Shown here piece by piece: positions 41,001 through 51,500 of a stretch of DNA of 64,000 bases. Both the position numbers and the translations under genes were made by a program. This DNA comes from Tritrichomonas musculus (taxonomy: Eukaryota > Parabasalia > Tritrichomonadida > Tritrichomonadidae). Within the stretch, counting starts at the first letter, position 1, and each line of letters starts with the position of its first letter. The notes beneath the pieces are model-generated. The model ran no database searches. It worked only from the letters and a program-made list of their open reading frames with translations, and was not told where the DNA came from. The stretch is from NCBI GenBank assembly GCA_039105265.1, contig JAPFFF010000002.1:5580001-5644000 (forward strand), read 5' to 3'.

Positions 41001-42797
41001 GATTCGTTGGATGAGATTACATCGGTCAGTAACAGCATGCCATTCAATTCTGACGAGAACAAAGATGTTTGTTCGATATGTTCCACATACAAGAAGAATG
41101 AAATCTTCTCATATCCACTGTTTATATATCGAACGAAGTTTCCATTTATCATTGACAAACCGCCATTAGTCAGTAAAAATTCACCTTGTTTAGCGGTTTA
41201 TGATAACGATGAAGATTTTGAATCCAAAAAAGAAGTTAAAAATGATGACGAAGAAGAGGAGGAAGAAGAAGAAATTGGCGTTGATCCTAGTCAAGCAATG
41301 GCATACATCATTGAACAATTTCCTCAATTGCTGGAAACAGATGGACTGAGTGAAGAAGAAGCTGCTGAGAGACAAAACACGTTCACAATGATTTTGAACA
41401 CAATTTTAGAACAACAAATTCAGCAAAGTAAAAAGAAAAGACTCACTTCAACTTTCGTCAAAAAATTTGATGAATTTAATAAAAAAGAAAAAGAAGAAAT
41501 AAAGAGATTGAATGATAAAGATGAATTTAAACGTTCTACAATCGGTGCTAACTTCATCCTTCAATTTGGAATCTGTCAACATCCAGTCCATCTGAATTGC
41601 GTTAAAGACAAAGTTTTCACATGTCCAATTGATCGTTCAGTAAAGAATGCTTTATTACCATCAATAGAAGACATTCCAAAATCGGTTGTTTTCAATTCAA
41701 ATGAACCATTAGCATTAAGTGTTATTCATTCAATTTCTTCATTTCTCGATAATTTTTCATCTTTCTTCGATTGCATTAAAAATAATCATTTGAACATTTT
41801 CATTGAATTGATAAAATCAATCAGCGGAATGGTTTCAACTTTTGAGATTCGTTTAAGAAGTCTTCCCGACTGTCTCGATTCAGAAAAGACAAAACTTCTT
41901 TCAAGGAATCTTTTCCTTACAACTTGGTTTGCTTATCGTATCAAAAACAAACCAAAAATAGCTGAAAATGAAGAAATTGGAAGATTGACAATGTTTCAGC
42001 AATTCATTAAAGACTTGATCGTGAATGATGTCATTGAGAATTCTGACAAAAAGGAAGAAAAATTGAATGAAATAAAGAAAATTATTTCATCAATCATTGA
42101 AAAGAATAATCAATTGAATGATATTGATATTTGTCTGTTTTTGAGAAGGGTCTGTTTGGCTGAGTATTTCTTGATTGGCAATGATGTAAACACAATGGCT
42201 ATGCAAGACATCATTGACTGGGATGAAGTTCTTTCTCCTTCGAATTTGTCAGAAAGATATGAATACAAATTCGCCAACATTGATGATGAAATTGAATTCA
42301 AACCGTTTTCGTTTATGAAGCTTCCTAAACAATTTCTTCATTTGGCCAAATCACCCTTCAATTTGCCAATTGAAAAAACTGAAACATTGTCACTTTTTAA
42401 CTTAATTGATTATAATTATTTAATCAGGAATTACGACAATGTTTCAGGAGAAATTAAAAATGTTGTCGATGATGAAGAAATCAATAAAAATCAAAGAAAT
42501 TTGGCCACGTGTGAACCTAGATTTTTGTATGATTTTCTTCACGCGTTTTACGGAAAGCGTCATTATCCATCTGTTGTGATATTCATTGGCAAATTTGCAT
42601 CTCAAGTTTTCTTGGTAGTCGATGATTACTTTGCTTCTCTGAATCCTTTCTACGTTGACAAATATGGATGCAACGACGTCGGATATAAAAGATCACAGCC
42701 ACTCTTTCTGAATGAAGAACGATGCGATAGATTAATTGACCTTGTTCTATCTGGTGATTTCGCATATTCGTTAAATTCTCTTTATAATATGAAATAA
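38055..42797 (+). CDS. UBR-type E3 ubiquitin ligase (N-recognin-like)
   Basis: The protein is 1,580 residues from ATG 38055. A UBR-box zinc finger lies at about residues 49-118, with the ordered C/H set CxxC, HPACVCLPCF, GNHENHNY, GNCDCGD, FCSKHHG. This box binds destabilising N-terminal residues in N-degron substrates. A long helical region follows. A RING-H2-like domain is split: CSICSTYKKNEIF at about 1004, then after an acidic insert (EEEEEEE) and helix, FGICQHPVHLNCVKDKVFTCPIDR at about 1170-1195. A C-terminal cap with conserved LRxYD/RFLYDFLHAFYGK-like helices completes the UBR1/UBR2 plan. Length and domain order agree with UBR1-family proteins of 1,500-1,900 residues. It likely acts in cytosol and nucleus with an E2 in proteasomal turnover. 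The frame is intact. Confidence 0.88.
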   Translation: MDYQKLENLFESDPPIAIEASQKMICSVSKFDSFKDFFTYHLENTHMSTCQNEWSDPQLCVYCIDCSVIHPACVCLPCFLNGNHENHNYVILNTTGNCDCGDSLHWKRSGFCSKHHGLDEDNNHPEDYLDKELQTVLTDVIFKAAFMSLKQFTRNNLENAEIIIQFISSFLKFGDGFRRLIALSMTEKFDLEAFLRDIPDYSTDFNQLFQQLCGGLVNDQLFIRHFSKITYKIFSDRILKDSSSIIVSGNKNVSYRDWNNFWFHSFAESVARYHIEHENWDWVTFFSDSLSYFKELLNYVGNDHYNEMPKQLTTLIYHIAGITKIQPNEQTQKFFDIMATQVLATGSDRGQSEEKKNNTIIVTSFKEDTERFHYFCVFHFQLFFNQLFYCFSKKPNLKIDKLIEMLDETIDISPIFMIGKNSVGKGNGEENENDKFIEKFVNSKNITDTFSLNNYKSFHNGGSFFINFPLFDSLVSLFKVDTNIQTQVARLLSSEKYQNLRVKLGIVTLKSILSFICHRQMIAAANNKSIMMIYDVYNNPDMLTKFFSRFVPVFQLLIGLQCVEKNLNYEFSLKEFFAFEMAREIGLFDDFTSEEYEDENINEKQKQMVFSFLYLSLLLVIERTLFYYNGYNFIQEQIIFALKKGVHSIDELNKMFDNSALDSMSYMWAFNDILMKVATSTNTKRKDDNQESSESSKTYNQDVSFYLKDGVEWKTISAVNSLNEQMTLMNDEISKNADKLIKIPDFEPEEEFFFHSNKKIVYEDYKLNDSENENENENNNVELNTDGLNVRLKQFLLTPTVLAVVYHALRTNCGKDSNASDLNDHLAMNILILASKFVEDEEEKNSSFDESTTIEYESVVDLISKLKRAVFGYHSDDSSIECTMNKKSFVSLLKMKISSNDLPPKSMIDVLLNKGKLGRNVLEQMSRHVHLDCLDDENEQQKQDTKADKHKRATKLKQDIMNHYKNLISNYNASDHLQQKGGDSLDEITSVSNSMPFNSDENKDVCSICSTYKKNEIFSYPLFIYRTKFPFIIDKPPLVSKNSPCLAVYDNDEDFESKKEVKNDDEEEEEEEEIGVDPSQAMAYIIEQFPQLLETDGLSEEEAAERQNTFTMILNTILEQQIQQSKKKRLTSTFVKKFDEFNKKEKEEIKRLNDKDEFKRSTIGANFILQFGICQHPVHLNCVKDKVFTCPIDRSVKNALLPSIEDIPKSVVFNSNEPLALSVIHSISSFLDNFSSFFDCIKNNHLNIFIELIKSISGMVSTFEIRLRSLPDCLDSEKTKLLSRNLFLTTWFAYRIKNKPKIAENEEIGRLTMFQQFIKDLIVNDVIENSDKKEEKLNEIKKIISSIIEKNNQLNDIDICLFLRRVCLAEYFLIGNDVNTMAMQDIIDWDEVLSPSNLSERYEYKFANIDDEIEFKPFSFMKLPKQFLHLAKSPFNLPIEKTETLSLFNLIDYNYLIRNYDNVSGEIKNVVDDEEINKNQRNLATCEPRFLYDFLHAFYGKRHYPSVVIFIGKFASQVFLVVDDYFASLNPFYVDKYGCNDVGYKRSQPLFLNEERCDRLIDLVLSGDFAYSLNSLYNMK

Positions 42798-43601
42798 ATT
42801 TATTCAATTGAATAAAAATCTTTTTTCTTTTTCTTTTTTTCATATCATATTTCATATTTTTTTGAATTGAAAATGATCGTTGAGTAGACTATAAATGACA
42901 TGATCTGGTTATATTTTAAACGTAATAAAACGAAACTCTTTTCTTCAAAAATGTTAATGCTTTATATATGTTATTATTCATCATATATAATAATTAATAA
43001 AGTAATAAATTTAAAATTTCTTACATACATTCCAAAGATAATTGCAAAACATTAATTTTTTTTTTACATTATCTACGTTTTTCTCTAATAAAAACAAACA
43101 AAAAATAAAAATAAAGAGTTTTAACAAATAAGTAATATATGAAAAGTTATTTTATTTTATTTATAATCAATCAATGTTGATTTAAAAATGTTCAAAAAAA
43201 TCTGATCAATTCATTGAAAGCATTCAAAAAGTTATGAAACTCAAAGAGAAAAATAATACAAGATCCTATGTGCCAATTGGTCAGATTTTAACATATTTGT
43301 TTTATCTCCTAAGAACAAATTTAAGCATCATAAAATAAATAAGTCTCGAAGACGAATAATGAAAATCAAATTGAGAGCATAACGATCATTTAAAAAATAC
43401 AATTATCTTGCAAAATAATTCATAAAATTATGTTAATACCTTAAATATATAATTAATAATATTTTAATTAAATAATATCTTATTATGCATTCATATAAAA
43501 AACAAAATTGTTAAAAATAAATGAATTTTGGAAAATACGTTTTTTTGAAACTTTTGCGTTTTATAACGTTTTTATATTTAATTTAATATTAAATAAAAGA
43601 C
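42798..43601. other. AT-rich intergenic spacer
   Basis: There is no gene in about 800 bases between the UBR ligase and the nucleosidase gene, and no clear promoter word before the ATG at 43602. Confidence 0.5.
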
Positions 43602-44300
43602 ATGAAAATAGGGATCTTATGTGCCAGTGATGACGAACTTGCGCCTTTTCTGCCTATTATTAATAATGACAAAACTACCGAAAGAGCAATGTTGCGGTTT
43701 CATGAGGGACAGATTGGCGGAATAGAAGTTGTTGCCTTGTTTTCAGGAGTATGCAAGGTTAATGCCGCGATAGCATCGCAAATTCTGATAGATACATTTG
43801 GTGTAAATATAATTGTCAATTCAGGAACTGCAGGCGGAATTCATTCTGGACTTGATGTGTTTGACACTGTAATTTCTACAGAATCATGCTATCATGATGT
43901 TTCTGATGATATTTTGACGGAGTTTCATCCATGGATGAAGTCGGTATTTTTTGAAGCAGATAAAGAGCTGATAGAATTATCAAAAGTAGCTGCCAGCAAG
44001 ACAAAAACAGCAGGAAAAATATTCTGGGGTCGAATGGTTACTGGGGAAGCATTTATAACTGATGAAGGAAGGCAAAAGATCAATGAAGCACTTGCGCCTT
44101 TGACGGTGGATATGGAAACTGCGAGTATTGCGCATGTGTGCTATGTGAACCATATACCATTTATTTCTGTTCGCTGCATTACAGACAATGCTACACATAG
44201 CGGAATTGATAACTTTGAAGAAAATTGTGTTAAAGCTTCCGCAATTGCTAAGGATATTACAGTGGCTATATTAAATGAACTTGGCAATAAGAGGCAGTAG
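43602..44300 (+). CDS. mtnN: 5'-methylthioadenosine/S-adenosylhomocysteine nucleosidase
   Basis: This 232-residue protein has the PNP/UDP phosphorylase fold and the full set of MTAN residues: E12 in DDELAPF, the phosphate/ribose loop NSGTAGG at 73-79, M171 and E172 in VDMETASIAHVC, and the catalytic aspartate D195 in CITDNATHSG. It cleaves adenine from methylthioadenosine and S-adenosylhomocysteine, recycling by-products of methylation and polyamine synthesis in the cytosol. Length equals bacterial MTAN. Animals use a different enzyme, so a bacterial source by lateral transfer is likely. Supporting this, the gene is clearly less AT-rich than its flanks, with many G/C-ending codons and GCG alanines. 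No introns, and no targeting peptide is seen. Confidence 0.93.
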   Translation: MKIGILCASDDELAPFLPIINNDKTTERAMLRFHEGQIGGIEVVALFSGVCKVNAAIASQILIDTFGVNIIVNSGTAGGIHSGLDVFDTVISTESCYHDVSDDILTEFHPWMKSVFFEADKELIELSKVAASKTKTAGKIFWGRMVTGEAFITDEGRQKINEALAPLTVDMETASIAHVCYVNHIPFISVRCITDNATHSGIDNFEENCVKASAIAKDITVAILNELGNKRQ

Positions 44301-45889
44301 CGGACTATTTTGAAAAAAAAAAAAAATGTAGAGGATGCATTTAAACAGATGTACAGAAACATAACTTTTTCAATGAATTGTTATTTACACTTAGAATATC
44401 AATATCTCAATCAAATCATTAAATATTCAATTTTCGATAATTCAATAATCATTAATAAAATATAAATTGAATATAATATCATGTAAAAAAGCTATTTAAC
44501 CAAGATATAAAAAGATTGTGTTATAACAAAAAATTGGCCCAAATTTATGAGTTCTTAAGAACATATAATATGCTTTGTCATGTAAGTAAGCAGATATTTA
44601 ATTTTGAAAAAAATCAAATCGCATGATTTTTTTTTTTTCCCCTACTTTAATATCATGCTTTTTTTTTATTATTTTGTTTGAAAAAGTGGGGATAGTATCA
44701 CTTTTAAAAACATTTTTCACTTAAAGTATCACTTTTTGAGAGAAAAAAAAATCAGTAACACTAATTTGCTTTTAAAAAAATATTCAGTAACACTTTTCCT
44801 CTGAAAAAACATATCACTCTAAATTAAAAAAATGTTAAGTGCTGCAGCTTTGGTAGTAAGGAAACTTCAAAAAAATATATATATTGATTGACATCAGACA
44901 AAGATTATTTCTGTGCAAGCTCGCCTCCAAACAAGGTTTTTATTTGACATATCAAATTACAATTATCCAACACATCTTCAAAAAATGCTTATAAATTAGT
45001 GGTTGTTATAGACAATTGTTTTGTTTTTTATGTATTTAATCCTAGACGCGAATCTCTGTGTTTTCAAATCAGTGATTAATATCGAATAATCAGATTTCAG
45101 ACTCCCACACTCAGATACGATTCCATATCTCTTTAAATATTATTCTCCATCGTTTTTTACGTATGGTATATGTATTAGATGTTACATATACTAGTTTTAA
45201 AATATTGAATATTTCAATAATATTCAATAAAAAATGTAATAAATAAAAATGAAATTGCAATAAAATTATTCTTTATAAAATGTTAATTTCAATTATGCTA
45301 TTTTTATTTCTTTTTCTCTTTTTTTTAAAGGAGAAATTAAAGTTTTTTGTTCTAAAAATTATAAACGTACTTTTTACGAATTTGTTAAAATGTAAACGTG
45401 CAACATTATTACAAATGTATCAATAAATGAATAAATATTTTTTAAATGCCAATACCCAACTAATTGCTATTCTGTTTATTGTATTTCATCAAAATATTGC
45501 AATTTTAAAGTTTTTTTTGATTTAAATATGTGGTTCAGATTATAATTTGAATTGTCTATGCCTAAAATTAGTTTATTTTACCTAATAAAATGCTTTATTA
45601 CTACAATATTCAATTTTTTCAATAAATTTTAGGAGTTTTATAAAAGTATCATATTGATATATTAAAGATTCATAAAAAAGAAAAATGATAAGGAAAATGA
45701 AATATATTGTGTGCTCAAATTTAATAAGGGGAATATGAAGAGAAATAAAAAAAATGATTATGAATAATGAAATGATGGTGGAAAAAAATGATGTAATTTG
45801 CAAATTTATTATTATATTTGAGTAATATTTACAAATGAATCATTTCATTTGCACAAAAATCAAATATATTTGGAAAGAATAAAAAAATG
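44301..45889. other. Long AT-rich intergenic spacer
   Basis: No gene is supported in 1.6 kb. Around 44690-44830 the words TATCACTTTT, AGTAACACTTTT and TTCACTT recur several times, a degenerate short repeat of unknown meaning. The remainder is simple AT-rich sequence. Confidence 0.5.
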
Positions 45890-45894
45890 ATTAT

Positions 45895-46615
45895 GGCAAA
45901 GAAGAAGATGATGATGAAGATGATGACACCGAAGATGAATAAAATGATGATGATGGTGACAGAGAAGAAGAAGAAGAAGATGATGATGACAGAGAAAAAG
46001 AAGAAGAAGAAAATGTTGATGATGGTGACTGATAATAATAATAATAAGATGATGATGATGAAATAGAAGAAGAAGATGATGATGATGAAATAGAAGAAGA
46101 AGAAGAAGAAGATGATGATGATGATGACAGAGAAGAAGAAGAAAATGATGATGATGAAATAGAAGAAGAAGATGATGGTGACAGAGAAAAAGAAGAAGAA
46201 GATGATGATGAAAGAGAAGAAGAAGAAAATGATTATAATGACAGAGAAAAAGAAGAAGAAGAAGATGATGATGGTGACAGAGAAGAAGAAGAAAATGATG
46301 ATAATGACAGAGAAAAAGAAGAAGAAGATGATGATGAAAGAGAAGAAGAAGAAAATGATGATGATGACAGAGAAGAAGAAGAAGATGATAGTGACAGAGA
46401 AGAAGAAGAAAATGATGATGATGACAGAGAAGAAGAAGAAAATGATGATGATGATGACAGAGAAGAAGAAGAAGAAGAAGAAGAAAATGATGATGATGAT
46501 GACAGAAAAGAAGAAGAAGAAAATGATGATGATGATGACAGAGAAGAAGAAGAAGAATAAAATGATGATGATGGCAAATAAGATAATGGAGAAGATAAAG
46601 ATAAAGATAAATATG
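45895..46615. repeat. GAT/GAA trinucleotide microsatellite with a higher-order repeat
   Basis: About 720 bases are built from GAT and GAA runs punctuated by GACAGAGAAGAAG blocks, giving a higher-order unit of roughly 30-60 bases. Long frames occur on both strands (Lys/Met/Glu-rich, Ser-rich, His/Leu-rich), but they follow from triplet composition and I do not call them genes. A decayed acidic-protein gene origin is possible. Confidence 0.85.
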
Positions 46616-46926
46616 TATTAAATGAGGATAATAACAATAATAAAGAATAATGATAAGATGATGAAAAATTGGACGATAATAGTGATTATACAATTATTTA
46701 TACTACAATTTGAATGTGATTATGAGCGTTTGAGATTGATAACATCTGTAGTTTAATTATATATCTATGAAAATGATATTGATTTTTCATTTTTTATTTT
46801 ACTGCAATAATCAATCTTGTATCTTGAGCTTTATTGGTTTGATGGAGAATTGATAATAATTTAGCCATTTAATAATATGAACAGTTACAAATTCAAAAAA
46901 TAAAAATTTTTATAATTTTTAATTAA
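46616..46926. other. Spacer upstream of the interrupted BTB-BACK-discoidin gene
   Basis: About 310 bases of AT-rich DNA ahead of the ATG at 46927. I see no recognisable motif. Confidence 0.4.
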
Positions 46927-48238
46927 ATGAGTAAGAAAGCTTTTTCCATTTCAGCATCTGGCTTGAAAAACATTGTTTTCCATTCCAGTAATGATATAAC
47001 AATTTCAATCTTGAATTCAAATAATTTGGATGAAATTATAATCGACGACGACGAATTTTTATTTCTCCTGGGACAATATGGAATAAAAATGCATCGATTT
47101 TTAGCCGAATTTATTTCGCCACGTGTTTCATCTCTTCATTATTCAGATCCAACTTCCAGCATTCTACAATTAGATAAAGTTACTAATGAAAGGATAAAAT
47201 TTAATACTGAAATCAACAGAGAACTCCTTGAAAAACTAAGATTAATAACACTTGGAGAAAGTGTTGATATTGATTTTGAAGAGAGTCAAAAACTTCGAAT
47301 ATTATCACTTTTTCTTGGAAATCAAGAAATATTTTCCAAAGTTAATGAACTTTTCCCAGTTTTTACAGAAGACACGAATATTGATAATTGTATCAATAAT
47401 TTTGAGTACAATCAATATTTCAAATATTTTAATATTCCTAATTCAAGTTCATTCAGTCTTTCAATCGATAACGATCAACTAATTAAATTCATTTCGAGCC
47501 ACTTTTACTTAATTGATCCTCAAAAACTTCAAAGACTTCCTCTTCCAGTTCTTTACGCAATTCTAAACAGCGACGAATTAAAATTGAGGAGTGAAGATTC
47601 ACTTTTAGACTTCATTGATGAACTTTTTCAATATTCAGAAAAAGTTGATATTTCAGAAAAAGTTTTGTTTTATGAACTTGTTGAGTTTTCGTCATTGAGT
47701 GAGATGAAATTCAATGAATTTATAGAAAAAATTTGTGAGGAAGAGATGACGCGTCAGATTTGGAACAAACTGAAAAAGTGCTTCTTCACGAACAGAGAAG
47801 TGGTCGGAATAGTGAAGAAAGAGGAAGAGCGAAAATTGCGGTATCCGACCAGATATGAATTCATTGATAAGCACAAGTACACGACTGTTGAATATGCGAA
47901 CAACAGATTCAATGGAATCATTGCAAGACTTGGTAACGGAAACCCGGCAAGCGTCCTTGACAGAGGAATCATCAACATCACATCATCACCAGTTTATGAT
48001 AATAGGTCTAGTTTTCAGCTAAAGAATGTTGTTAATTTCAGTGACATGGATGGGAGCTTCCATTCCAAAAACACAGCATACTCGTGGCTCACTGTTGATT
48101 TCAAGGACAGAAAAGTGAAGCCTTCTTTCTATTCAATTAGATCAAACAACTGGGGACCAGCTGGCAACTTCCATCCACAGAGCTGGCGCCTCGACGGCTC
48201 TAATGACGGAGAGAGCTGGACGCGACTTGATGCACGGT
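46927..48238 (+). pseudogene. BTB-BACK-discoidin (F5/8C) gene, 5' part, interrupted by a Polinton-like element
   Basis: The ATG at 46927 opens 437 codons. The N-terminal ~100 residues are BTB-like (FHSSNDITISIL, FISPRVSSLH), followed by a helical BACK-like region at about 110-280 and an F5/8 type C (discoidin) domain from about 325: YANNRFNGIIARLGNG, TAYSWLTVDFKDRKVKPSFY, WRLDGSNDGESWTRLDAR. The coding sequence runs into the element at 48239. The rest of the discoidin domain lies at 54285-54469, beyond the element, in the same frame relative to the duplicated target CACGGT. Apart from the insertion the gene looks intact, so loss of function is probably recent. Read-through past the insertion would end at once in the terminal repeat, giving a protein without the last strands of the discoidin fold. 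Confidence 0.85.
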
Positions 48239-48548
48239 AGTAGTGATATTTTGGGGAACTATACATACCTACGATTTTTCTCGATAGAACCATATATGTT
48301 CTAATATACAATCTACACAATTCAAATTCTCCTATATAATTTACAACATACATTTAAATCATCGAAGAAACAAACATAAATAACTAAGCAATCTTAACCC
48401 TAATTTATGAAAAAGAGGTTGCGCCAAGCTATATACTTTTTACGATAGATTAATACAATTTCTCTATATCTCAATTTGCAACATAAAGCTAAAAATAATC
48501 AAACAAATATCATAAATGATTGTTAATGATAAAGTTATAAATCAAAAA
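48239..48548 (+). repeat. Left terminal inverted repeat of the Polinton-like element
   Basis: 310 bp beginning AGTAGTGATATTTTGGGG. It matches the reverse complement of the right terminus almost perfectly. It lies directly after CACGGT of the host gene and ends 22 bases before the polymerase ATG, so the polymerase promoter probably lies inside the repeat. Confidence 0.9.
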
Positions 48549-48569
48549 TGATTTTTTGTTTCTCTTAAA

Positions 48570-51500
48570 ATGACTCAATTAACACAAAATGATTTTAGTT
48601 CACAAACTGATTATATCATTAATGATTATGTTGTTGAAATGATACGAACAATTAATAACAGACTTCACACAAATTTACCTATTCATGAAACAAGGGGTAA
48701 TACACAAGCAAATAGATCAACTTTACGTAATTATCTTAATAGAACAGACTATATTAATAATGAAGGCTTAAGTGAACCAAGAATTACATTTAGAAAAATC
48801 AATAACTATATAACTCGTAAAATTAAAGAGCAAGATGATGAATTCTTCAATCATTTTAACAAAGAACAGTATAAATATGATAATAAACTTGATGAATTAA
48901 TTAGAAAGAATACTCATGAAAAATTAAATAAAAGAAGAAAAATCAATGATGATAATAACAATAACAATAATAATGATAATAATAAATTAATTGCAAATGA
49001 AGCTTTTGATGAAACTATGAAACTTATAAAATCACAACAACATCATTTACTACAGTTTGAACCTGAAAATCAAGAAATATATGATTATTTGAATAAACAT
49101 CATTATTCTTTTAAAAGTAAACATAAAGATTTTTTAATAATCAATATTCCTTATGATTTTGATAAAGCTGTTGAAAAATTAAGTTATTATGATAAATATT
49201 CTTCATCAAAGACTGTAGAAAGAAATGATATTAGTAAAAATAAACCTATAATTATTTATTATTTCAATGAAATATCTTCATTACAAGATATTTATGATAA
49301 ACTTCAAGAAGTATTTCTAGCTGAGCTTAAACCTTTTAAAATTCATTTTCAATTATCAGGTATATTTGAAACTTATAATTTAGATCTTGAAACTAGAGAA
49401 GAAACTTATACTTATGAAGCTAGAGAAATAAGATGGAAAAACTATCAATCATCTATACCAATTATTATTAAAAACACTGAAGATATTAATCTTGTTAAAC
49501 TTTATATTGAATCAACTCTTTCATCATATGAAACAACATCATCAAATAATAAATTAACAATAGTTTCATCAATATCATTTACAGTTTCAAGAATGATCAA
49601 AATAACGGGAAAAATAGAAGGTTTACCTGAAGAAATTATTAAATCAAAATCAGTAATAGCAGATAATATAGATGATAAACTTTGTTGGTATAGATTTTTA
49701 TCAATTTGTTTGAATCCTGATTTAATGAAAGCTTTAGTTAAAAGAAGAACACAAATAGCTAAACAATTATTATTACAAAAGTATGGAATATCATACTCAA
49801 ATAATATGAAGAATGAAGATAGAATAAAAGCACAAAATATATTAGATAATTATCAAGGAACTAACTATTATGAAATGAAAGAAGAAGCTAAACAATATAA
49901 TTTAAACATCAATATTTATGAGTATAATGAAAAAATAAAACAATATGATATCAAAAAAATATGGAAAAATAACGATACTGATATTTATCATTCAGCTTTA
50001 CTATTTACATTTAAAACTATAATTCATATTATGTATATTAAACCTAATTGTGTAGAATCTTTAACAAAATGGTTGATTTGTCCTAAATGTAGATCAAAAG
50101 CTTATCTTAAAAAGTATAGTGATAGAATGAAAGCACATATTAAGGTTTGTGATGGTAAATTTCATAAATCATTTGTTACAAAAAGAGTATCTTTACCATA
50201 TTGTCCTCATATTTTAAATAATTCTGTTTATGAATATTGTTTAGCTTATAATCTTGAATGGAAACCTAACATCTATTATATAACTTATGATTTTGAAACT
50301 ATGGAGAAAAATGTAAATGATTCAACTAAATCAACAATCATAAACTCTCATTTAATACCAATATCTGTTTCATCTTGTATTAAGTCTGCTAAAGGTTTAT
50401 TAACAAAACATTTTTGTTTAAGAGATAGTAAAGACTTTATTATAAATTGGATAGAATTCTTATTTCAGCAATCATTACAGATTTATAATGATAAGATACT
50501 ACATTTTCAATCATTTACTAAGATTAATGATATCAAAATTCTTAACAAAATTGACAAAAACTTAAATGTGATAACTGTATTTGGCTTTAATTCATCAAAA
50601 TTTGACAGCAACTTATTTAAACAATATCTTAATATTAGTCACTGGTATATTGAACAAAATAGTTTAATTGGAACAGCTACATCATTAAAACAATTTATCT
50701 TATCATCTAATAAATATGATACTAAACTGAGGTTTATTGATGCTCAATCTTTTACTGCAGGTGGCACATTAAAACAATTCGGAATCGATTATGGAGGACT
50801 AGATAATAGTAATAAAGGAGTTTTTCCGTATGAAGCTATTAATTCAGAAAATTATAATGAAGTTTTATCTAAATCTGAACCTTTTGCTTATAATGATTTC
50901 TATAGCTATCTTAATCAAAATAATCCTTTAACAAAAGAAGAATATGAAGAATATGTTAAAGATAGTAAGAATTATAGAGATAGATGGGCATATTTGTTAG
51001 CTTATAATGATAATGATGTTGAAATGATGATTAAACCTATAGATAACTTAATAAATCAAAATGCACAGTATAAAGTTGATATGATATCTAATTTATCTTT
51101 ATCAAAATGTTCAACAAGTATCAAATATGCTTTAGCTTATAAAAATTTTGATGTAAATGCTAAATATGCTATTGTTAATACAGTTACAACATTTGAGCCT
51201 AGTTTAAAATGGTGGATTAAGAAATGTGCAAATTATAAGAAACAAGATGAGTTATATAATGCAAAACAAGAATCAAAAATATCAAAATTGGTGGATAATG
51301 ATATCAAAATTGCTACTTTAAAATCAAAAATATCAAAATTGGCGGATAATGATATCAAAATTGCTACTATAAAATCAAAAATGAGAAATATAGAAAACTG
51401 CGTTTCAGAAAATGATTATCAAAAATTCTTAGAAATGTACAAAAATGAAGGTTATTGTTATTTATGTAATGAACATTTTACTTATGATAATAAACCTGTA

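Noticed and set aside
45860-46693. Long frames rich in His/Leu, Ser or Lys/Met over the microsatellite
   Set aside because: They arise from triplet repeats on either strand, have no domain and occur in several frames at once.
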